64,000 nucleotides of DNA from positions 1 through 64,000 of the forward strand of contig JAEYGI010000016.1 in the NCBI GenBank assembly GCA_023402395.1, written 5' to 3'. The notes beneath the pieces were generated by a model that was not told where the DNA came from, did not search any database, and saw only the letters and a list, made by a program, of their open reading frames with translations. Positions 51,679 to 61,861 of this stretch are shown here, piece after piece. Origin of the DNA: Bacillota bacterium (GTDB taxonomy: Bacteria > Bacillota > UBA4882 > UBA8346). The position numbers were made by a program, and so were the translations under genes. Position 1 is the stretch's first letter. Each line of letters opens with the position of its first letter.

Positions 51679-51841
51679 ACTACTTGCCAGTTCTGTAAAT
51701 TTTTATGTTAATGGCCGGCCGGATGTAAGCTGTTATTCCAGCGACAACCGGAATGAAATGAGTGATCGAATGCTTCGGCTTTCAACTATAACAGTGTCAT
51801 TTGGGGCTGGCGTTATTCCATTTTAATTTTTGGGCAACCAG

Positions 51842-51880
51842 CCGCAAAAAAAGAGGCTCATCCCGAAGGAAAAGCCTCTT
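51842..51880 (-). terminator. Terminator of the porin-like gene
   Basis: Minus strand AAGAGGCTT, 13-nt loop, AGCCTCTT, then TTTTTTTG. Confidence 0.85.
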
Positions 51881-51980
51881 CAACCATAAGGAGGTAAGTG
51901 AGCCGGAAATCAAAGGTTTTCACCGGGCGGCCCGTGCCAAGGCCGTGGCGGCGCGGCGGGTTTCCGCCGCAAAATCACGA

Positions 51981-53111
51981 TTAGAACTCGAAATGCACTC
52001 CGATATAGAAGAACGGATCTTCACTCTCAAAGGCTTGCTTGGATCCGTAGTTGCCGCCCTCGTTCTTGTCGCCGCAGTGGCCAAACGGGAACTGGGCGTT
52101 GGAGACGCCGGCTTTGACGTCCCAGGCTCCGACGTCAAACATGCCGTAAACATCGTAAAAACCGTCTTCAGCCACGGCATCGTCCACGGCGAAGTATTTG
52201 GCGCCCGCGGTCCAATGCTCGGTGAGCCGGTAAGCGGCGCCGATGCCGTAGACATCGTCAATGGTATCGTCTTCCGGTTGGGAGAACATCAGTTGGCCGG
52301 TGAACTTGTTATAGTCGACCGTGGCCTGCAGGGTCTGGTGCCCGCCGTTATTACTCCAAAACGCCTGCTGGAACTCGCCCTGGTTGGCGATTCCATCCTT
52401 ATTGAGCCACAAGTCGACTTTTAATTTGAGATCTTCGCTGAACTTGTACTCACCGCCGACAATATAGAACGGATCGTCGACACCTTGCTGTGTTTTGGCC
52501 CCGATGAAATATTTGCCGACGTCGGTCTTGAAGATCAGGCCTAAGGCATAGGCCTCCGAATAGCCGTCATCGATCGGGTTACCTTTGTCGTCGTAATCAA
52601 TGGTATTGTCGGTATCGCCGTCGGGATCATACACCTTGGCCTCACCCCGGAATTCGAAGGTATCCGTGACGTATTTAAGATTGAAACTGCCGGCCATGTC
52701 ACAAGTATTGAAAAACGGATCGGCCTTGAAATCGTTGAAGAGATCGCCCATGAACTGTTGGCCGAGGTTGGTCGTCCCACTGTCATGAGAATCAAACCCC
52801 AAGCTCAACGGAGAACCGGCGATGTTATCAATGCCGAAACTGTGATAAATTTTTTGATTCCAGGTATCGGCGATGAATTTGATGGTGGCCCAGGAAGTGC
52901 CGAAACTATTCTCTTCCTTTACGGTGGCGCCGAGAATGGTGTCCCAGGCGTCAACGCCCGGCGAGGGGTTGAAGCCTTTGTCGCCGTCGATGGTCGAGAA
53001 GTAGCCATAATACCGGCCGCCAATGATCGAGCTAAGCTCCGCAGCCAGGCTCATCGAGGCCATGGACAGGACCAAAATTACCAGCAATGCCAATGCGAAA
53101 AACTTTTTCAC
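51981..53111 (-). CDS. Outer-membrane beta-barrel (porin-like) protein
   Basis: 376 residues. The signal peptide is MKKFFALALLVILVLSMASM, cleaved near SLAA-ELSS. The mature protein is rich in alternating polar/hydrophobic strands with aromatic girdles (FEFRGEAKVYDPD, SEAYALGLIFKTDVGKYFIGAK, DLKLKVDLWLN, KFTGQLMFSQPE, HWTAGAKYFAVDD, WDVKAGVSNAQF) and Asp-rich turns. The final strand FFYIGVHFEF ends in Phe, the BamA recognition pattern. This is how diderm porins look; I cannot name a family. The start is GTG 53111, 7 nt after GGAGGG. The gene stands alone. Confidence 0.78.
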   Translation of the reverse strand: MKKFFALALLVILVLSMASMSLAAELSSIIGGRYYGYFSTIDGDKGFNPSPGVDAWDTILGATVKEENSFGTSWATIKFIADTWNQKIYHSFGIDNIAGSPLSLGFDSHDSGTTNLGQQFMGDLFNDFKADPFFNTCDMAGSFNLKYVTDTFEFRGEAKVYDPDGDTDNTIDYDDKGNPIDDGYSEAYALGLIFKTDVGKYFIGAKTQQGVDDPFYIVGGEYKFSEDLKLKVDLWLNKDGIANQGEFQQAFWSNNGGHQTLQATVDYNKFTGQLMFSQPEDDTIDDVYGIGAAYRLTEHWTAGAKYFAVDDAVAEDGFYDVYGMFDVGAWDVKAGVSNAQFPFGHCGDKNEGGNYGSKQAFESEDPFFYIGVHFEF

Positions 53112-53635
53112 CAAAAACCCTCCTCTTATTTATTGACTCTATACGCGGCGGCCTTTTCCAGCCAAACTCCTGATCAAAGCCGTGGCATATAGGATACCGA
53201 CCGGCCGAGCCTGATTTGGGATTTCGGAGCGCATCACTGGCTTCTGTTTTGTAATGCGGCGAAATCAAACCCCCGGCCCGAACCCATCGGCAAACTGATG
53301 TTGGCCGCAACTACCCCCCTGGTTGTCCCGGAAAAACAGTGTTGGTGACCGCTGGTTGGACAACTGCGCTTGTCCAAGTTTGTTTGACAATCGATTCGGA
53401 TTTGTAACAATTTTATTATCCAATTGTAAACACAAAACGCCTAGATAGATATTTCCTAGGCGTTTTGTCGATCAGCGGCCGCTCCGGTGGAAAAATTTGT
53501 GGATCTTTTTTCGACGAACCCCACCCCTTGCCAAGGGGTAAATTCCAATATTCACCGCATTTTAACCTAATTTTAATCCGCGGCAGGAAACGATGAAAAA
53601 CAGGTGAATTAATACCTGTGAAAGGGGTGATCGGA
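53112..53635. other. Intergenic region between porin and kinase genes
   Basis: About 520 bp, divergent promoters expected, no supported gene. It holds the CCTAGG palindrome at 53432-53468 and a GC-rich stretch around 53265-53350 that I could not assign. Confidence 0.5.
53432..53468 (-). repeat. CCTAGG palindrome, copy 1 (inverted relative to the others)
   Basis: AAAACGCCTAG and CTAGGCGTTTT arms. Read on the minus strand the loop region GGAAATATC matches the copies at 55.2 and 62.9 kb. Confidence 0.65.
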
Positions 53636-55165
53636 TTGGCCCTGGCGGCGGTGCTGTTTTTGCTGTTCACGGTGTTGATCATGGCCAGAATTCCCTGGAA
53701 ATATCAGGTGGTTTGGCTGGGCCTGGTCCTGTTTTTTTTCTGCGCTTGCCTGGTGGGATTGATTAATTTGATCTCCCGGTTCGGGAATTACCAGTTGGAA
53801 GGGCAGCTTCTGAACCTGCTGCCCCTGAACGAGCCGACCTGGATCTGGCAGTTGCTGACCGGATTCACTCTCTATGAGTTCATGCGGTTCCGGCTCTGGT
53901 GCGTGGTTGGTTTCGCAGTCGCCGCCGTCGGCTTTCTGATCTCCTACACCTCCGAACGCCCCCTGCGCAAGTCTGACTGGGGGCTGATGGGCCTGACCGT
54001 GCTCGCCGCCGGCTTCCTGCTTTGGAACTACGATCCCGAGCACCTCTTTCAACTGTACCGGCTGGGGCTCGCCAAACCGCCCGGGGACCGGTTTCACTGG
54101 GAATTGCAGTTGCATTGGGCCGATAGCCTCGCTTTGGGACTGATTCTGATGCTGTTTTGCTATATCATTGGCCGGCTCGTCCGGTTGTTCTTCCGGGTCA
54201 CCATCCCGCAGAAACGGACCCAGGTCCTCTTTGTCGCAATGGTTCAGCTGATCCTCTGTGGATTTTTCCTGATCTTGTTCTGTATGGGACGGGGCAGCAT
54301 CTTCAACACTCATGCCATGGCCACTACGCTGCTGCCGCTAACCAACTACCCGGAGTTTGACACTACCTATCTGGAAGTCGCGCCGCTGGCGGCGCTCGGC
54401 GCCATCGGGCTGGTCGGATGGGCCAGTGTCCGGTACGGCTTTCTCCGGACTTGGCATGTCAGCCACATCGAGCTGGACCGGCAGATTCAAGTGGCCAACC
54501 AGGCGGTGCGGCTGGCGTTGCACTCATTCAAAAACCGGTTTTTGGCGGTACAGATGGCCATGAATCTAGCGCAAATGTCCGTCACCCGGCTGGAAGGAGC
54601 CGAAGGCGGCCGGCAGACCGCGATCCAGCTTCAGAATGTCCAGGATATCTGCGCGGAGGCGCTAAAACAACTGGACGCCCTGCAGGTCCAGGCCGGCCGG
54701 CTTCAACTGAATCCCGGCGAATATTCCTGGGCGGAACTGTGGGAAGAGGCGGTCCGGCGCTGCGGGCCGCGCCTGGCTCCGGTCCGGCTCAATACCGTCG
54801 CGTCGGGCGAGGTCCGGATCTGGGGCGATCCGGAGCATCTGACCGCCATGCTTGAAAACCTGCTGCAAAACGCCATCGACGCCACAGAGAACCGGGGCGA
54901 CGGCCGGCCGGCCACGATCACGGCGACCATCGGCCGGGAATATGAATGGGGCTTCATCCGGATTTCCGACAACGGGACCGGGATTCCCAAAAAATTTCTG
55001 CGCAAGATCTTCCGGCCGTTCTTTACGACCAAGCCCTCCAAGAACAACTGGGGAATGGGGCTCGCCTACTGCCACCGGGTGGTCAAAGGCCATCACGGCT
55101 ATATCAACATCCATTCCCGGCCCGATTCCGGCACCACCATGGAAGTGGTGATCCGGAGTCGATAA
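53636..55165 (+). CDS. Multi-transmembrane sensor histidine kinase
   Basis: About 509 residues. Seven or eight membrane helices fill the N-terminal ~290 residues with no large extracytoplasmic loop. The cytoplasmic kinase follows: phospho-acceptor helix VRLALHSFKNRFLAVQM (His before SFKN), N-box ENLLQNAIDAT, G1 DNGTGIP, FRPFFTTKPSKNNWGMGLAYC. It probably phosphorylates the NarL-type regulator encoded 6.7 kb downstream, across the GH94 and binding-protein genes. Starts at GTG 53618, GTG 53627 and TTG 53636 are in frame. The near-perfect SD AAAGGGGTGATC (53621-53632) points to the TTG, which I chose. Confidence 0.87.
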   Translation: MALAAVLFLLFTVLIMARIPWKYQVVWLGLVLFFFCACLVGLINLISRFGNYQLEGQLLNLLPLNEPTWIWQLLTGFTLYEFMRFRLWCVVGFAVAAVGFLISYTSERPLRKSDWGLMGLTVLAAGFLLWNYDPEHLFQLYRLGLAKPPGDRFHWELQLHWADSLALGLILMLFCYIIGRLVRLFFRVTIPQKRTQVLFVAMVQLILCGFFLILFCMGRGSIFNTHAMATTLLPLTNYPEFDTTYLEVAPLAALGAIGLVGWASVRYGFLRTWHVSHIELDRQIQVANQAVRLALHSFKNRFLAVQMAMNLAQMSVTRLEGAEGGRQTAIQLQNVQDICAEALKQLDALQVQAGRLQLNPGEYSWAELWEEAVRRCGPRLAPVRLNTVASGEVRIWGDPEHLTAMLENLLQNAIDATENRGDGRPATITATIGREYEWGFIRISDNGTGIPKKFLRKIFRPFFTTKPSKNNWGMGLAYCHRVVKGHHGYINIHSRPDSGTTMEVVIRSR

Positions 55166-55205
55166 AAAATCGGCATTCCGCCATTTTCAAAGCTGCTTCG
55201 GTTGC

Positions 55206-55236
55206 AAACGCCTAGGAAATATCATCCTAGGCGTTT
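55206..55236 (+). repeat. CCTAGG palindrome, copy 2
   Basis: AAACGCCTAGG, AAATATCAT loop, CCTAGGCGTTT, followed by CTTATC. It may serve as terminator of the kinase gene. Confidence 0.65.
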
Positions 55237-55342
55237 CTTATCAACCGCTTGATAATAAATTTGTATCATTTAATACGTTCATTCCGCTCCCGGAACATCC
55301 CGCCGCCCGCGGCGGCAACGCCCAAGCTTTAAGGAGGATGGC

Positions 55343-57733
55343 ATGTCAAACCAAGGCAAGTACGGATACTTCGACCCCGACGCCCGCGAGTACGTGATCA
55401 CCACGCCGCTGACCCCCACGCCCTGGATCAATTATCTCGGGGACGGCGAGTACGGCGGGATCATTTCCAATACCGCCGGCGGATACAGTTTCGACCGAGA
55501 CCCCCGCTACCGCCGGGTCTTACGTTACCGTTACAATTCAATCCCCGAGGATCAGCCCGGCCGGTATCTTTATCTCCGTGACGATGAGACCGGAGAGATC
55601 TGGTCCGCCACCTGGCAGCCGGTAAAGAGCAGCTACGAATCGTTCGAATGCCGGCATGGCCTGGGATATACCAGCATTTCTCAGGTTCACGGCGGAATTG
55701 AAAGTTCGGTCACTTATTTCGTGCCTCCCGGCGACAAGCTGGAATACTGGCGGGTCACTCTCGCCAATGGCGGCGACAAGCCCCGGAAACTGTCGCTGTT
55801 CAGCTACGCCGAATTCTGCTTCTTCGACGCGGCCAAGGATCAACAAAACGTCGACTGGGTGCAGCAGATCCAGCAAGGCGCCTTTGAAGATGGGATCATC
55901 TTTTGGAACGCGTTCATGAAGACCTGGGATTATATTTTCATGGCCGTCAGCCGGCCACCGCATTCCTTCGATACCAGCCGGGACGCTTTCATCGGCCACC
56001 TGCGCGATCTGGCCCGGCCGCTTGCGGTCGAGCTGGGGCAGTGCGGGAACAGCCTGGCCCACCGGGGCAACGGGGCCGGCGTCTTCTGCCACCGGATCGA
56101 GCTTGAGCCCGGCGGCCGGGACGAACTGGTATATGCCCTCGGCGTCACTCCGGACCCGGCGGCGCTCCCGCCCCGGATCAAGGCCCTGATCGAACCGGCC
56201 GCGGTCGCGATTCAGTTTGACGCCCTCAAAGCCCATTGGCGGGATTATCTCAGCTCACTCCAGGCCGAGACGCCCGACGCCGAGCTGAATCTGATGCTGA
56301 ACACCTGGAATCCCTATCAGTGCAAGGCCACCTTCAACTGGTCGCGATTCGTCTCCCTGTACCAACTGGGGATCGACCGGGGCATGGGACTCCGGGACAG
56401 CGCCCAGGACATCCTGGGGGTGGTCCACGCCGTTCCCGGCCAGGCCCGGGTGATGCTGCTCAAGCTCATCGGCTGCCAGTTCGAGGACGGCCACGCCTAT
56501 CACCTTTTTTATCCGTTGACCGGTGAGGGCGGCATGGGGGAGGCCCAAGGCGGCAAGTATAACTGGTACTCCGATGACCATCTGTGGCTGATCGAGGCCA
56601 CCGTGGCCTATCTGAAAGAGACCGGGGATTTCGCCTTACTGGACGAGCTGGTCGGCTACGCCGAAAGCGGGGTCCGGGAAACGGTCTGGCGACACCTGCT
56701 GCAAGCGGTGAATTTCACCGCTTCCCATCTTGGAGAACACGGCATCCCCCTCAACGGCTACGCCGATTGGAACGACGCGCTGAACCTGGATCGGGGCCTG
56801 GGCCGGGCCGAATCGGTCTGGACCGGAATGCTTTTCTGTCGCGAACTGGGCCTCATGGCCGAACTCGCCGGGGCCCTCGGCCGGGAGCAAGAAGCGGCCC
56901 AGCTTCGCCAGACCGGCCGGATCATCGCCGAGAACATCAACCGGCACGCCTGGGACGGCGGCTGGTATCTTCAGGCTTTCGACGATGACGGGAAGAAGGT
57001 CGGTTCCAGCGGCTCCGGACCGGAAGAGCAGATCTATCTCAATCCCCAATCCTGGGCGGTGCTCAGCGGCATCGCCGACCGGGAGCGGGCGGAAAAGGCC
57101 ATCGCAAACGCCGTCCAGATCCTGGGCACGGAATACGGCGTGGCCCTGCTCCACCCAGCCTATCAAGCCTTCCGGCCGGATCGGGGCGGCGTCACGACCT
57201 ATCCGCCAGGCGCCAAGGAGAACGCCGGAATCTTTGTCCATACCAATCCCTGGCTGATCATTGCCGAACTGTTGTTGGGCAGAAACGAAGAAGCCTACGA
57301 CCTGTACCGCCGGATTCTGCCGGTGCGCAAGAACCGGATTCCGGACTTGCACGAGGTGGAACCGTACGTATACTGCCAGAACATTTTGGGCCCGGCCCAC
57401 CCCCAACACGGATTGGGCCGGAACTCCTGGCTGACCGGGACGGCGGCGTGGGCCTATGTGGCCGGCGCCCAGTATCTGCTGGGGATCCGCCCCGATTATC
57501 ACGGGCTGATTGTCGACCCCCGGATCCCGACGGCCTGGGATGGGTTCAGCGCCCGCCGCCGCTTCCGGGGCCGGGAGATCGCGATCACCGTTCGCCGCGG
57601 CTCCGGCCGATGGGCCAAACTGAACGGCGTCCCGCTCGACCGGGCCGACTTCGTCCCCTTGGAGCTGCTCGCGGCGGGCGGCCGAAACCATTTGGAAATT
57701 GAGATTGAAACTTTCAAGGAGGCTCTTTCATGA
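55343..57733 (+). CDS. GH94 disaccharide phosphorylase (first of pair)
   Basis: 796 residues of glycoside hydrolase family 94, cytosolic, inverting phosphorolysis of a beta-linked disaccharide to a sugar-1-phosphate. N-terminal YGYFDPDAREYVITTPLTPTPWINYLG is the family opening. The beta-sandwich (~1-270) leads into an (alpha/alpha)6 barrel with WNPYQCKATFNWSRFVS, the general acid in NGYADWNDALNLD, and the phosphate-site regions TYPPGAKENAGIFVH and GRNSWLTGTAAWAY. It differs from its neighbour in the +1 site loops (GLGRAESVWTG instead of CFSETPGESFQT), so its substrate is probably not cellobiose; chitobiose-like or another glucoside is possible. AAGGAGG precedes the ATG. Confidence 0.92.
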   Translation: MSNQGKYGYFDPDAREYVITTPLTPTPWINYLGDGEYGGIISNTAGGYSFDRDPRYRRVLRYRYNSIPEDQPGRYLYLRDDETGEIWSATWQPVKSSYESFECRHGLGYTSISQVHGGIESSVTYFVPPGDKLEYWRVTLANGGDKPRKLSLFSYAEFCFFDAAKDQQNVDWVQQIQQGAFEDGIIFWNAFMKTWDYIFMAVSRPPHSFDTSRDAFIGHLRDLARPLAVELGQCGNSLAHRGNGAGVFCHRIELEPGGRDELVYALGVTPDPAALPPRIKALIEPAAVAIQFDALKAHWRDYLSSLQAETPDAELNLMLNTWNPYQCKATFNWSRFVSLYQLGIDRGMGLRDSAQDILGVVHAVPGQARVMLLKLIGCQFEDGHAYHLFYPLTGEGGMGEAQGGKYNWYSDDHLWLIEATVAYLKETGDFALLDELVGYAESGVRETVWRHLLQAVNFTASHLGEHGIPLNGYADWNDALNLDRGLGRAESVWTGMLFCRELGLMAELAGALGREQEAAQLRQTGRIIAENINRHAWDGGWYLQAFDDDGKKVGSSGSGPEEQIYLNPQSWAVLSGIADRERAEKAIANAVQILGTEYGVALLHPAYQAFRPDRGGVTTYPPGAKENAGIFVHTNPWLIIAELLLGRNEEAYDLYRRILPVRKNRIPDLHEVEPYVYCQNILGPAHPQHGLGRNSWLTGTAAWAYVAGAQYLLGIRPDYHGLIVDPRIPTAWDGFSARRRFRGREIAITVRRGSGRWAKLNGVPLDRADFVPLELLAAGGRNHLEIEIETFKEALS

Positions 57734-60153
57734 AGTTCGGCTATTTCGACGACGCCCGGCGGGAATATGTGATCACCACTCCGGAGACCCCCCGGCCCTG
57801 GATCAACTATCTGGGCGCCCAGCATTTTTTCGGATTGATCTCCAATACCGCCGGCGGCTACTGTTTTTTCCGGGACGCCCGCTTGCGCCGGCTCCTCCGC
57901 TACCGCTATAACAACGCCCCGCTCGACAGCGGCGGCCGCTTCTTTTACATTCATGACGACGGGCTGGTCTGGTCGCCCACCGGACAGCCGGTCCGGACCG
58001 GCCTCGATGATTACGAGTGCCGCCACGGCCTGGGTTACACCCGGATCAGCGGCGCCAAAAATCAGGTCCGGGTCGATCTCGATTTTCTGGTTCCGCTCGA
58101 TCAGACCGCCGAGATCCACCGGCTGGTCGTGACCAATCTCAGTCCGGAGCGCAAACGCCTCAAACTCTTCTGCTGCGTCGAGTTTTGCCTTTGGAACGCC
58201 CTGGACGACATGACCAATTTCCAGCGCAACCTGAACACGGGCGAGGTCGAAGTGGAAGACGGCGTCGTCTATCACACCACCGAATACCGGGAGCGCCGGA
58301 ACCATTACGCCTTTTACGGCGCTAACCGTCAGCCCAACGGGTTCGACACCGACCGGGAGACCTTTCTCGGCACCTATCGCGGGTTCGAAAACCCGCAAAC
58401 CGTCGCTGCCGGCCAGGCCGCCAATTCCATGGCCGACGGCTGGTCGCCCCTGGCGTCCCTTTACTTTCACCTGGATCTGGCGCCGGGCGCCAGCGAGGAA
58501 CTGGTGCTGACGCTGGGCTACGCCGAGAACCCGACCGGCCAAAAATGGGAGCGGCCCGGCGCGCTCAATAAAAGCCAGGCCAAGCAGGTGCTGGCCGAGT
58601 TCGCCACCGGCGGCCGGGTGGACCAGGCCCTGGACGAATTGCGGCAATACTGGTCCGACCGATTGTCGGCCCTGACCATTGCCAGCGGCGATGAAAAGCT
58701 GGACCGGATGGTCAATATCTGGAACCCTTATCAATGCCTGGTCACCTACAATCTGTCCCGGAGCGCGTCCTATTTTGAGTCCGGCATCGGGCGGGGCATC
58801 GGTTTCCGCGACTCCAATCAGGATATCCTGGGTTTCGTCAGCATGGCCCCGCAAGCGGCCAGGGAACGAATCCTGGATCTGGCGGCCACACAGTTCCCGG
58901 ACGGCAGCGCCTATCACCAGTACCAGCCCCTGACCAAGCAAGGCAACGTCGAACTCGGCGGCGGCTTCAACGACGATCCGCTCTGGCTCTTGTACTCGGT
59001 CATTGCTTACCTCAAGGAGACGGATGACTACAGCATTCTGGGGGTCAAGACGCCATTCGCCGATTCGGACGAAGCGCCGGCCCCCCTGATGGAGCATTTG
59101 CGCCGCTCGCTCCGGTACGTCCAAAACAATCTGGGCCCGCACGGCCTGCCACTGATCGGCCGGGCCGACTGGAACGACTGCCTCAATCTGAACTGCTTCT
59201 CCGAGACGCCCGGCGAATCGTTCCAAACCTGCGTCAACAAGGACGGCAAAACCGCCGAGTCGGTGTTTATCGCCGGAATGTTCGTCCAGATCGGGCCGGA
59301 ATTCGCCAGGCTCTGCCACCGCCTCGGCCTGGACGAGGAAGCCGCGCAAGTCGGGGCGATGGTCGACCGGATGCAAAACGCCGTGATGGAACACGGGTTT
59401 GACGGCCAATGGTTCCTGCGGGCTTACGACGACAGCGGCCGGAAAGTCGGCAGCGCCGAAAACGACGAGGGCCAAATCTTCATCGAGCCGCAGGGCATAT
59501 GCGTCATGGCCGGGATCGGCCTTGAGGATGGCGCGGCCCTGAAAGCCCTGGATTCGGTGGGGAAATATCTCGATACCGGACACGGCATCAAACTGCTTCA
59601 TCCTCCTTATTCCCTTTACCGGCGGGAGCTTGGGGAGATCACTTCCTACCCTCCGGGCTATAAAGAAAACGCCGGGATCTTCTGCCACAACAACCCTTGG
59701 GTGGTCATTGCCGAAACCAGGCTGGGGCGGGGCGACCGGGCGTTCGAATATTACCGGAAGATCGCGCCGGCCTGGCGCGAGGAGATCAGCGAGATCCACC
59801 GGATGGAGCCATATATCTATTCACAGATGATCGCCGGCAATGACGCCAAACGGCACGGCGAAGCCAAAAACTCCTGGTTGACCGGGACCGCCGCCTGGAA
59901 CTTCGTGGCCGTCACCCAATACATTCTGGGGATACGGCCCGATTTCGACGGACTGGTCATTGACCCCTGCCTTCCGGAGGCCCTGACCGAGATCACGGCC
60001 GTCCGGAAGTTCAGGGGCGCGGAGTACCGGATCCGGATCCTGAACCGGCGCACCGGACGCTATCGCCTGACCGTGGGCGGCCAGGAGATCCGGGGGAAGC
60101 TCGTCCCCTGGTTCCCCGGCCAGGAAACGGTGGAGGTCTGTTGCGAACTCTGA
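57730..60153 (+). CDS. Cellobiose phosphorylase (GH94)
   Basis: 807 residues. It phosphorolyses cellobiose to glucose plus alpha-glucose-1-phosphate. N-terminal MKFGYFDDARREYVITTPET; IWNPYQCLVTYNLSRSASYFESGIGRGIGFRDSNQDI; catalytic block IGRADWNDCLNLNCFSETPG-ESFQT, which is close to clostridial cellobiose phosphorylases; SYPPGYKENAGIFCHNNPW; KNSWLTGTAAWNF. The start overlaps the stop of the first GH94 gene (ATGA), with AAGGAGG 8 nt upstream, so both enzymes are made together. It fits the GH9 cellulase encoded 18 kb away. Confidence 0.94.
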   Translation: MKFGYFDDARREYVITTPETPRPWINYLGAQHFFGLISNTAGGYCFFRDARLRRLLRYRYNNAPLDSGGRFFYIHDDGLVWSPTGQPVRTGLDDYECRHGLGYTRISGAKNQVRVDLDFLVPLDQTAEIHRLVVTNLSPERKRLKLFCCVEFCLWNALDDMTNFQRNLNTGEVEVEDGVVYHTTEYRERRNHYAFYGANRQPNGFDTDRETFLGTYRGFENPQTVAAGQAANSMADGWSPLASLYFHLDLAPGASEELVLTLGYAENPTGQKWERPGALNKSQAKQVLAEFATGGRVDQALDELRQYWSDRLSALTIASGDEKLDRMVNIWNPYQCLVTYNLSRSASYFESGIGRGIGFRDSNQDILGFVSMAPQAARERILDLAATQFPDGSAYHQYQPLTKQGNVELGGGFNDDPLWLLYSVIAYLKETDDYSILGVKTPFADSDEAPAPLMEHLRRSLRYVQNNLGPHGLPLIGRADWNDCLNLNCFSETPGESFQTCVNKDGKTAESVFIAGMFVQIGPEFARLCHRLGLDEEAAQVGAMVDRMQNAVMEHGFDGQWFLRAYDDSGRKVGSAENDEGQIFIEPQGICVMAGIGLEDGAALKALDSVGKYLDTGHGIKLLHPPYSLYRRELGEITSYPPGYKENAGIFCHNNPWVVIAETRLGRGDRAFEYYRKIAPAWREEISEIHRMEPYIYSQMIAGNDAKRHGEAKNSWLTGTAAWNFVAVTQYILGIRPDFDGLVIDPCLPEALTEITAVRKFRGAEYRIRILNRRTGRYRLTVGGQEIRGKLVPWFPGQETVEVCCEL

Positions 60154-60328
60154 CGCTCTGACCCGCGGCGGCCGGCTCCCGGAATACCGGATCGGCGGCG
60201 CCGCCGGCTCCATCCGATAACCCCGATCAAATTGCCGGGATCAAACAGGAAATCGGGCCGGACAAATCGAACCCATTATATCGAAGGAAAGAATTTCAAG
60301 CCCGTAACGGAAGGTGTAGGTGTTTGAG

Positions 60329-61771
60329 ATGAAACATTGGATACCAAGCTCCCATGGGCGTCGAAATCATCTTTTCGGAGGACGCCGCCTGCTTTGGACA
60401 GCCCTGCTCATCGCGGCAGTGACGGCCCCGCCGGCGCTCGCCCAAGGCAAGCCGGTGAAACTGAGCCTCTGGTCGCATCACCGCCACATGACCGCCGCCA
60501 CCAAGAAGCTGGTAAGCGAGTTCAACCGCACCGTGGGCCGGAAAAAAGCGATCACTGTCTCGGTGCGGATTTTGGGTGACGATTCCTGGCCCACCTTTCA
60601 TGAGGCGCAACGGCTGGGCGAGGGCCCGGACCTGTTCAGCGCCGGTTATATCACCGGTTATCCCGACCCGGTCAAGGCCGGCGCGGTGACCTGGTTTGAC
60701 GAATTCCCCGGCTTCAGCCATTGGAAGTCCCAATGGCCGAGCTGGTACTGGATCGAGGGCGTGACCACCTACCGCGGCCATGTTTACGCCCTGCCGACCC
60801 AGGTCTTCAACTCCCGGCTGATCTACAACCGGGACCTGTTTCGCGCCATCGGCCGGAACCCGGATCAGCCCCCCAAGTCCTATGACGAATTGCGGGAGAT
60901 CGCCCGCAAGATCACTGCCTTGCGGCGAGGCGGCTATTTCGGCTTCGCCTATGCCGGCGCCGAATCGTGGCCGGTGGAGTGGATGCCCAGCCAATGGGCG
61001 GAGGCCAACGGCGATCCGGCTTACTGGGACTGGAAGCAGGGCCGCTGGGCTCTGACCGGCTACCTCCGGATCTTTCAATTGCTGCTGGATCTGAGGAAAG
61101 ACGGCTCCTTATTCCCCGGTACCGAAGCGCTGACCAATGACGCGCTCCGCGCCCAATTCGCCGAGGGCAAGATCGGCATGTTTATGGGCGAATTTTGGGA
61201 TGTCGGGGTACTGAACCTCCAGTTCCCCGCCAAATGCGATTGGGGTGTGGCGCCGATTCCGACCTATGACGGCCGGTTTCACGGCAAGCCCCGGGCGATG
61301 ATGATCGGCGGTTCCTGGAGCATTAACGGCCACAGCCGACATAAGCTCGAAGCCTGGGAAGTCGTCAAATGGTTTGCCAGTTACGAGGTCCGGGCCAAGC
61401 TCTACGAAGAAAGCATGTGCATTGACCCTGATCCGCTGGTGGTCGCCAAGTATGTGAAGAAACGCCCCACCGTCAAGGGCTTCGAAGCCTTCGCCGGCAG
61501 TTTGGGCAATGACTACCTGGCAACCTACCCCATCCTGCCCGATTGGGTCTCCCCGGAGGCCAACCCGTGCACCGTGTTTCGCAAGGTGCTCATTCACGGC
61601 GGCGATCTGGAGCAAAGCTTGACCCGGCTCGAAACCAACTGGAATCAATTACTGGACCAATACTACCGGACCCATCCCGAAGTCCGGCGCGAGTGGAATA
61701 TTTACCCGCAATTCGACCGGGTCGCCGGAAGACTGGGGCCGCCGCTCCTCAAACCGGAATTCCAGGACTGA
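60329..61771 (+). CDS. Periplasmic sugar-binding protein (ABC family, no adjacent permease)
   Basis: 480 residues of extracellular solute-binding family 1. The signal is long and basic (GRRLLWTALLIAAVTAPPALA, cleavage ALA-QG) with no lipobox, so the protein should be free in a periplasm. The fold shows KLSLWSHHRH, EAQRLGEGPDLFSAGYITGY, VYALPTQVFNSRLIYNRDLF, FAEGKIGMFMGEFWDVG, ARAMMIGGSW-type (PRAMMIGGSWSINGHS). It lies between the GH94 pair and a response regulator; a role as a sensor partner of the kinase is as plausible as uptake. ATG 60329 is chosen over GTG 60320; SD spacing does not decide. Confidence 0.87.
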   Translation: MKHWIPSSHGRRNHLFGGRRLLWTALLIAAVTAPPALAQGKPVKLSLWSHHRHMTAATKKLVSEFNRTVGRKKAITVSVRILGDDSWPTFHEAQRLGEGPDLFSAGYITGYPDPVKAGAVTWFDEFPGFSHWKSQWPSWYWIEGVTTYRGHVYALPTQVFNSRLIYNRDLFRAIGRNPDQPPKSYDELREIARKITALRRGGYFGFAYAGAESWPVEWMPSQWAEANGDPAYWDWKQGRWALTGYLRIFQLLLDLRKDGSLFPGTEALTNDALRAQFAEGKIGMFMGEFWDVGVLNLQFPAKCDWGVAPIPTYDGRFHGKPRAMMIGGSWSINGHSRHKLEAWEVVKWFASYEVRAKLYEESMCIDPDPLVVAKYVKKRPTVKGFEAFAGSLGNDYLATYPILPDWVSPEANPCTVFRKVLIHGGDLEQSLTRLETNWNQLLDQYYRTHPEVRREWNIYPQFDRVAGRLGPPLLKPEFQD

Positions 61772-61861
61772 GGGCCGGGATTCTTCGCCAAGCCGGGGCG
61801 TCCCCCGCCCGGCGCAAAGAACTGTCTCGGGGAGCCATCTTTACCAAAAGAGGTGAGTAAA

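Noticed and set aside
53265..53350. Sequence with GGCAAAC and CCGCAAC that recalls a c-di-GMP (GEMM-I) riboswitch
   Set aside because: The conserved GCAAAGCC block and the GAAA tetraloop/receptor are missing and the arms do not pair as required.
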